Part shown: positions 59,045 through 64,000 of the stretch, piece after piece | Numbering within the stretch: the first letter of the stretch is position 1 | Layout: the number at the start of each line of letters is the position of its first letter | Origin: Schlesneria paludicola DSM 18645 | GTDB taxonomy: Bacteria > Planctomycetota > Planctomycetia > Planctomycetales > Planctomycetaceae | Reading direction: 5' to 3' | Length of the DNA stretch: 64,000 nucleotides | Assembly (NCBI GenBank): GCA_945876035.1 | Contig: CAMCMU010000008.1 | Span: 1 to 64,000 of the forward strand | Position numbers and translations under genes: made by a program | Notes under the pieces: generated by a model | Databases searched by the model: none | Told to the model about the DNA's origin: nothing | What the model saw: only the letters and a program-made list of their open reading frames with translations

Positions 59045-60979
59045 ATGACAACAAGTTTTTACGATTTCGATGTGGCAGTGATTGGGGCCGGGCACGCTGG
59101 ATGCGAGGCGGCCTTGGCGGCAGCGCGATTGGGCGCAAAAACGGTCCTGCTCACCATGAATTGCGATACCGTCGGGCAGATGAGTTGCAACCCGGCGATC
59201 GGCGGCGTGGCGAAAGGCCAAATTGTTCGCGAGATTGATGCGCTCGGCGGTGAAATGGGGCGTGTGATTGATGCCACAGGTCTTCAGTTTCGCATGCTCA
59301 ATCTCAGTAAGGGCCCGGCGATGCATAGCCCCCGCGCCCAAGCTGACAAAAAGGCGTATCAGTTCGAGATGAAACGACGCATCGAAGACCAGAAAGAACT
59401 TACCTTAAGGCAGGAGTCGGTGGAAGAGTTGTTGGTGGAGGAGATCGCGGAGCCGGGGCCGGAGTGCGAGGTCCCACGCCGAAAAGAGCCCTCTGCGGCG
59501 TCACCAATCGCGAATCCTCCGCCGTGCCAACAATCGACGGCGACGAAACGCATCACGGGAGTTCGAGTTCGAGGCGGGGCCGTCTATCGTTGTCGGGCGG
59601 TTGTCATAACGACCGGGACTTTCCTGCAGGCGATCATGCATACCGGTGAAGCAAAAACAGCGGGGGGCAGGGCGGGGGACGGGACAACAGGAACAATGTC
59701 CGACTCACTCCGCCAACTCGGCTTTGAATTGCAGCGATTCAAGACCGGAACGCCCTGCCGACTCAATGGGAGAACAATCGATTTTAAAGCGTGTCATGAG
59801 CAACCCGGTGATTCCGAGGCAAGTCCGTTCTCGTTTTTGACGGATAAGATCACCCAGACTCAACTGCCGTGCTGGCTGACGGAAACGAGTGAGCAGGTTC
59901 ATCAACTGATTCGAGCAAACCTGCATCGATCACCGATGTATAGTGGCCAAATCCAATCCACCGGGCCGCGTTACTGCCCGTCCATCGAAGACAAGGTCGT
60001 TCGATTTGCGGACAAGCCGTCACATCACATCTTTCTCGAGCCGGAAGGGCGGAATACTTGGGAGTACTATTGCAACGGAATCTCGACCAGCCTGCCGCGT
60101 GATGTGCAGGATCAGATGATCCGTTCGATCCGCGGACTCGAACGAGCGGAAATCATGCGGTACGGATACGCTGTCGAATATGACTTCGCTCCTCCAACGC
60201 AACTCCGGTTGACGCTCGAGACCAAACGCGTGGACGGACTTTATTTTGCAGGGCAGATTAACGGAACAACGGGGTATGAAGAAGCGGCCGGTCAAGGGTT
60301 GATGGCTGGCAGCAACGCAGCGATCAAACTGGCGGCTAAGGAACCGTTTATTATTGATCGCAGTCAGGCGTACCTCGGTGTGTTGATCGATGACCTCGTC
60401 ACGAAGGGGGTCGATGAGCCATATCGTATGTTCACCTCCCGTTCCGAATATCGCTTGCTTCTGCGACAAGACAATGCCGATCGTCGATTGACAGCGTTGG
60501 GGCGACGCATCGGGCTGGTCGAACCTGCTCGATGGAACAGATTTGTACGACACGAAGCGGAAATCGCGTTGGCCACAGAACGGATCCATTCGGTTCGGCA
60601 CGAAGGGGCAACTTTGGAGGAGTGGTTGCGTCGCCCTGAAATAGAGTGGCAGGATCTCGAATCCATGTCGGGGGATCTCGCCACACTCGACGTTCAGACA
60701 CGGGCAAAACAACAAGTCCAAATCGAAACCAAATACGCGGGTTATATTCGCCGACAGGCTGCGGATATCGAACGACAAGCAAAAATTCAAGCCGTACGTA
60801 TTCCCTCGACGTTCGACTTTCTCGCCGTTCCTCAGTTAAGAAGTGAGGCTAAAGAAAAGCTGTCGAAAGTTCGACCGGCCGACCTCGGTCAGGCTGGTCG
60901 AATCAGCGGTATCACCCCTGCCGACCTGTCTATCGTGCTCCTTTATCTTAAAGAGCCCAAGCGGGTGACTCATCCTTAA
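59045..60979 (+). CDS. mnmG: tRNA uridine 5-carboxymethylaminomethyl modification enzyme MnmG
   Basis: 644-residue FAD protein (GidA) that with MnmE modifies U34 of certain tRNAs. The FAD fold is [22 protein letters not shown]; other marks are [60 protein letters not shown] and the C-terminal [18 protein letters not shown], which contacts MnmE. A stretch at about residues 135-168 (proline/glutamate-rich, [10 protein letters not shown]) looks inserted relative to E. coli MnmG. ATG at 59045; a GAGG lies unusually close to it. No mnmE is present in the window. Confidence 0.95.
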   Translation: MTTSFYDFDVAVIGAGHAGCEAALAAARLGAKTVLLTMNCDTVGQMSCNPAIGGVAKGQIVREIDALGGEMGRVIDATGLQFRMLNLSKGPAMHSPRAQADKKAYQFEMKRRIEDQKELTLRQESVEELLVEEIAEPGPECEVPRRKEPSAASPIANPPPCQQSTATKRITGVRVRGGAVYRCRAVVITTGTFLQAIMHTGEAKTAGGRAGDGTTGTMSDSLRQLGFELQRFKTGTPCRLNGRTIDFKACHEQPGDSEASPFSFLTDKITQTQLPCWLTETSEQVHQLIRANLHRSPMYSGQIQSTGPRYCPSIEDKVVRFADKPSHHIFLEPEGRNTWEYYCNGISTSLPRDVQDQMIRSIRGLERAEIMRYGYAVEYDFAPPTQLRLTLETKRVDGLYFAGQINGTTGYEEAAGQGLMAGSNAAIKLAAKEPFIIDRSQAYLGVLIDDLVTKGVDEPYRMFTSRSEYRLLLRQDNADRRLTALGRRIGLVEPARWNRFVRHEAEIALATERIHSVRHEGATLEEWLRRPEIEWQDLESMSGDLATLDVQTRAKQQVQIETKYAGYIRRQAADIERQAKIQAVRIPSTFDFLAVPQLRSEAKEKLSKVRPADLGQAGRISGITPADLSIVLLYLKEPKRVTHP

Positions 60980-61503
60980 ACAGCCGTTTGTTGTGGAGTT
61001 CGTCTGAGTTTTTTCAGATCGCGTTCGTCGTCGCTCCAGCGGAATCACTCAATTTGCTCGGCCGACAATCGGTTTCCGGTTGAGCGAGGCGTTTTTTGGC
61101 GTAATCAGCGAACTCAATGTTGATTCATTCTTTTTTACAAGAATGCGCAAACCGCATGGGCCACCGAGTCCTCCTGTGCATCCCATACGGTTTTTAATGC
61201 GTTTTTTATGTAAAAAATACGTGCTTATGGGGGGTTTCGGGTGGATTGCTGCTGTTGGGCCTATGGATGAGAGGCGGGGTATTGACTGAATTGTCAGAAT
61301 AGATACAATTCCGATAATTGAATATTGGATGAAGTCCATTACAATCATCAATTTAGCTGCATCCAGAATGATTGTAGTATCACGCTATTTTTGTAGCTGT
61401 TGCCTCTCTCATGGTTGGGGGTGTGCCTTAGGTGTCTGGGTGGAATCGGGGGTTTGGCTGTCGTGTTCAGCGACTTGCCCTCGGAAGGTAAGGAGACTGC
61501 CGC
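60980..61503. other. intergenic, AT-rich upstream of response regulator
   Basis: About 520 bases, visibly richer in A/T between 61190 and 61390 than the rest of the window. It holds a good sigma-70-like promoter at 61282-61309. No supported gene. Confidence 0.5.
61282..61309 (+). promoter_or_regulatory. sigma-70-like promoter of the response regulator gene
   Basis: TTGACT (61282-61287) and TACAAT (61304-61309) are separated by 16 bases in an AT-rich stretch. A start near 61316 would give a leader of about 185 bases before the ATG at 61504. Confidence 0.5.
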
Positions 61504-62082
61504 ATGAAAACCGTATTTACCACTGGCGAGGCTGCCAAGATCTGCAAAGTCAGCCAACAGACAATCATTCGTTGTTTCGACTCCGGTCAATTGCGTGGAT
61601 TTCGCGTCCCCGGATCACGGTTTCGCCGCATTCCTCGCGATATCTTATTCCGATTTATGAAAGACAACGGCATCCCGACGGACGCACTCGAAAGCGGCCG
61701 CCGTAAAGCATTGATTGTGGATGACGACGAAGAACTCGTGGAATTGATTCGAGATGCCTTGGAAGCGGATGGTCGGTTTGAGGTTCGAGTTGCAAACAAT
61801 GGTTTTGATGCAGGTATGAAGGTAAAGGAGTATCGTCCGGACATCATTGTTCTGGATGTGATGTTGCCGGATATCAATGGCAAGGAGGTCTGTCAGCGCG
61901 TCCGCATGGATTCCGCTCTCGATGGAACTCAGATCATTTGCATCAGTGGGATGGTAGAGTCAAACAAGATCGCAGAACTGATTGAATGTGGTGCAAACGA
62001 ATTTCTGCAGAAACCGTTCGAAGTAGACGTTCTCATTGAGCGGATGTGCAAACTGTTGGATGTCGAGCCGGCGCGTGCCTGA
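61504..62082 (+). CDS. response regulator with N-terminal HTH and C-terminal receiver
   Basis: 192 residues. Residues 1-60 are an excisionase/MerR-type helix-turn-helix (FTTGEAAKICKVSQQTIIRCFDSGQLRGFRVPGSRFRRI, given here only as a span of residues 5-43 with key features TGEAAK and QTIIRC), and residues 67-185 a receiver domain with acidic pocket D73/D74, phosphoacceptor D118 in VLDVMLP, S147 and K169 in LQKPF. In most DNA-binding regulators the receiver comes first, so the order is reversed. AAGGAG lies eight bases before the ATG. A histidine kinase gene follows, beyond an intrinsic terminator. Confidence 0.88.
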   Translation: MKTVFTTGEAAKICKVSQQTIIRCFDSGQLRGFRVPGSRFRRIPRDILFRFMKDNGIPTDALESGRRKALIVDDDEELVELIRDALEADGRFEVRVANNGFDAGMKVKEYRPDIIVLDVMLPDINGKEVCQRVRMDSALDGTQIICISGMVESNKIAELIECGANEFLQKPFEVDVLIERMCKLLDVEPARA

Positions 62083-62145
62083 GGCCAACCCTCGTTCAGC
62101 GATCAGATTTTGTCAGCCGATTGTCGCAGACAAGCCAGGCGTCCC

Positions 62146-62186
62146 CGAAGACGGCAACTCGAGAGTGCCGTCTTCGTTTTATTTTT
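62146..62186 (+). terminator. intrinsic terminator between response regulator and kinase
   Basis: 11-base perfect arms CGAAGACGGCA (62146-62156) and complement (62166-62176), nine-base loop, then TTTTATTTTT (62177-62186). This is the best intrinsic terminator in the window. The kinase ATG lies only 13 bases after the T-run. Confidence 0.88.
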
Positions 62187-62198
62187 GGGTCTCTGTGA

Positions 62199-62936
62199 AT
62201 GGATGAGTCCTCAAACCTCGCCGAACCATTTCGCTGCATCACCGCGTTTGTCTTGCCCGATGCTGCGAAACTCGAGGCGATGGCTGAATTTGCTGCGGGA
62301 GCCGGGCACGAGATCAACAATCCGCTCGCGACAATTATTGGTCGTGTTCAACTGCTCTTAAAGGACGAACGCGATCCACAGCGTCGCCAGATGCTGCTGT
62401 CGATCGGAACGCAGGCCTACCGCATCCGCGACATGATTGGTGATGCCATGCTCTTCGGTCGCCCTCCCGCCCCCGAGTTGGCCGATGTCGATCTGGCCAA
62501 CGCCGTCTCTAATATCTGTTTCAAGCATGCGGATGAGTTTTCCAAGGTCGACTGCCAGGTCACGTTGGATATCCCGCGGGAGATCGTGCTACGAGCGGAT
62601 TCCGTTCAACTCGCCATCGTGATCTCAGAGCTTTTTCGAAACGCAAGACAGGCCGGGGCAACGGCAATCGTCGTACGAGCTCTGTTGAAGAACAAGTCCG
62701 CGGCCATTCAACTGGAGGACAATGGACGAGGATTCACGGACCTTGAACAGCAACATGCCTTCGATCCGTTCTTCTCCGGCAGACAAGCGGGTCGCGGCTT
62801 GGGATTCGGCCTCAGCAAATGTTGGCGGATTGTCCAACAACACAACGGCCAAATTCAAATCGAGTCTACTTCTCACGGCAGGACTCTCGTGGAAATCACT
62901 TGGCCGCACGTCAATCACCATCCGGGACAGCCCTAG
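62199..62936 (+). CDS. soluble histidine kinase
   Basis: 245 residues, no membrane span or sensor domain. The H box has H37 in GAGHEINNPLATI, followed by a two-helix dimerisation region; the ATPase domain shows the N box with N148 in SELFRNARQAG, the G1 box DNGRGF (174-179) and the G2 region GRGLGFGLSKC. The HEINNPL form is that of NtrB-like kinases. The likely partner is the HTH-REC protein just upstream. ATG at 62199; no clear ribosome site, since it follows a terminator directly, so expression may depend on readthrough. Confidence 0.87.
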   Translation: MDESSNLAEPFRCITAFVLPDAAKLEAMAEFAAGAGHEINNPLATIIGRVQLLLKDERDPQRRQMLLSIGTQAYRIRDMIGDAMLFGRPPAPELADVDLANAVSNICFKHADEFSKVDCQVTLDIPREIVLRADSVQLAIVISELFRNARQAGATAIVVRALLKNKSAAIQLEDNGRGFTDLEQQHAFDPFFSGRQAGRGLGFGLSKCWRIVQQHNGQIQIESTSHGRTLVEITWPHVNHHPGQP

Positions 62937-63488
62937 GGCGACTCCGAGACATGCGTTCCAGACGGCCACCAGCGTCAGCCCGGAAATCGATCCGGGTGTC
63001 TCGGGACTGAGGCATGAAGAAGACAACGGAACAGGAGTCCGACCTCTTGACTGCAGCGAGGAAGCCTCACCGTTGTTGGCAAGGCGTCCAGTGATATTGA
63101 ACGTCTCCTGTGTCGCAGAATGCCTCGCCCCGACCACAAATATTCTGGCCGGAAGTGGAGATCCGTCATCGCCAGAGGGTGGCGGCTTGTCGACGTACCG
63201 TTCGCCGTATGCCTCGGGACGAGGGTTAAGGGGTGTTCCTGACCGTAGGGTTGGGGCATCCGGAGGCGGATTGACCTGGTCGAGGAGTCTCACCGTGGCC
63301 CGCCGTCCGAAGGATGGACCGTCGATGGTACGGTAGATGAAGTTTCCGAGTCTTTTCGCCGGAGGTGTTTCGGCTAATTGACACTGGTACCTGTGTAACC
63401 TACCATTGTTGATCAAGTCCTGCCTGATGAATTACCTGCTTTATCCAACCCGCCAGCGTTTTGGATCTGCCCTCAGGAGCCAGCCTGT
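62937..63488. other. intergenic, no supported gene
   Basis: About 550 bases. Long frames are open on both strands over 62625-63416, including one antisense to the kinase, but neither has a domain or ribosome site. The promoter for the gene at 63489 should lie near the right end. Confidence 0.45.
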
Positions 63489-64000
63489 ATGTCCTTGCAC
63501 GATCTCCACGGGCGAGTCAAGTGGTCCTTCATTCTCGTCAGTTTTTTTCTTTCACGGACCGCTCTGTGTTTCGGTCAGGAACCGGTGATCCAGTCGACTG
63601 TCCCAGCAGCCATCCCTCCGGGTGCGATGACGACAGTGCAAATCAATGGTGCTGGCCTTGCCGTTGCCAAGGCCTTATGGACGAGCTTTTCCTGTGAGTC
63701 CGTTCTGGCAGAGGGGGTCGAAAAAAACGGCGATGATCCCTCACGCGTGACGTTCAAAATCACTGTTCCACCCGGCATTGCCTGCGGCATTCATGGAATC
63801 CGTGTTGTCACCGACAAAGGTGTCACTCCGATAAGTTTTCTCGTGGTAGACGATCTCCCGACCATTGCATCATCTGGGAAAAACACGAGTTTTTCTGCGG
63901 CTGAAGCGGTTTCCTTTCCGGTGGCCGTTGATGGAAGCGTTCCCAGTCTGGGTCGGCATTTCTTCAAGTTCACGGTTCAGGCGGGACAGACATTATCGAT
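63489..64000 (+). CDS. secreted protein with probable PPC-type domain, 3' end beyond the window
   Basis: The first 170 codons are visible and the frame is open to the right edge. An N-terminal signal peptide (VKWSFILVSFFLSRTALCFG) is followed by a beta-rich, Ig/IPT-like region (STVPAAIPPGAMTTVQING, PPGIACGIHGIRVVTDKG) and the start of what looks like a bacterial pre-peptidase C-terminal (PPC) domain (RHFFKFTVQAGQTLS). In planctomycetes such proteins are large exported proteins. ATG at 63489 has AGGAG nine bases upstream. Function unknown. Confidence 0.75.
   Translation, partial: MSLHDLHGRVKWSFILVSFFLSRTALCFGQEPVIQSTVPAAIPPGAMTTVQINGAGLAVAKALWTSFSCESVLAEGVEKNGDDPSRVTFKITVPPGIACGIHGIRVVTDKGVTPISFLVVDDLPTIASSGKNTSFSAAEAVSFPVAVDGSVPSLGRHFFKFTVQAGQTLS

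Noticed and set aside
62722..63336. 204-codon plus-strand frame overlapping the kinase in another register
   Set aside because: Low-complexity product without motif; most likely the GC-rich shadow of the kinase plus non-coding DNA.
62625..63416. 263-codon open frame on the minus strand over the end of the histidine kinase gene
   Set aside because: It is antisense to a well-supported gene, has no domain or ribosome site, and such frames are frequent opposite GC-rich genes.

Overview
The window looks like a chromosomal segment of a planctomycete (Planctomycetota, probably class Planctomycetia). The evidence is the set of lineage-typical families: a large PSCyt1/DUF1549/DUF1553 protein with its DUF1501 partner, a DUF1598 protein, a sialate O-acetylesterase-like secreted enzyme, a secreted protein with a likely PPC-type domain, a membrane Hanks-type kinase, and a mitochondrial-like (spdEFG1-type) elongation factor G. 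Coding density is moderate: many intergenic stretches of 300-900 bp carry no gene I can support, although several hold strong inverted repeats. I see no phage, insertion sequence, CRISPR array or rRNA operon, so this reads as ordinary chromosome rather than an island.

Layout. 1-9 kb (all minus strand): a SulP anion transporter cut by the left edge, a weak PspC-like gene beside tRNA-Gln, a PNPOx-family flavin protein, the thioredoxin-TPR protein CnoX, a DUF1598 secreted protein, and a tight three-gene operon (zinc MDR dehydrogenase, CitG-like, QueD/PTPS-like). 9-18 kb: EF-G, the sialate esterase, a RidA protein, a methyltransferase, a LUD-domain protein and MutY. 18-24 kb: tRNA-Ser, then three co-directional membrane genes (zinc-ribbon protein, membrane serine/threonine kinase, coiled-coil protein) and a beta-propeller glycosidase-like protein. 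24-33 kb: TrmL, PdxJ, ArgJ, ArgC, then a sugar cluster (phosphomannose-isomerase-like cupin, TIM-barrel isomerase, Gfo/Idh/MocA dehydrogenase).

33-40.7 kb is a plus-strand run: greA, proA, a stand-alone fliM, infC-rpmI-rplT and pheS (without pheT), then a transhydrogenase remnant consisting only of the membrane domain (pntA2 plus a PntB lacking its NADP domain). 40.9-45.5 kb is the PSCyt1/DUF1501 pair. 45.6-49.5 kb holds tyrA and a PurS-PurL fusion on the minus strand. 50-64 kb holds an EF-G-2-type factor, pyruvate phosphate dikinase, an MFS efflux protein, thiol peroxidase, MnmG, a response regulator with its DNA-binding domain in front of the receiver, a soluble histidine kinase separated from it by an intrinsic terminator, and a secreted protein running off the right edge.

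Most genes are housekeeping (arginine, proline, tyrosine, purine and pyridoxal synthesis, translation, tRNA modification, base-excision repair). The parts that look less ordinary are the domain-II-only transhydrogenase, the overlapping MDR-CitG-QueD operon, the kinase/zinc-ribbon/coiled-coil triad, the HTH-REC/kinase pair with a terminator between them, and the two divergent EF-G paralogues. All functional calls come from reading motifs and were not checked against any database.
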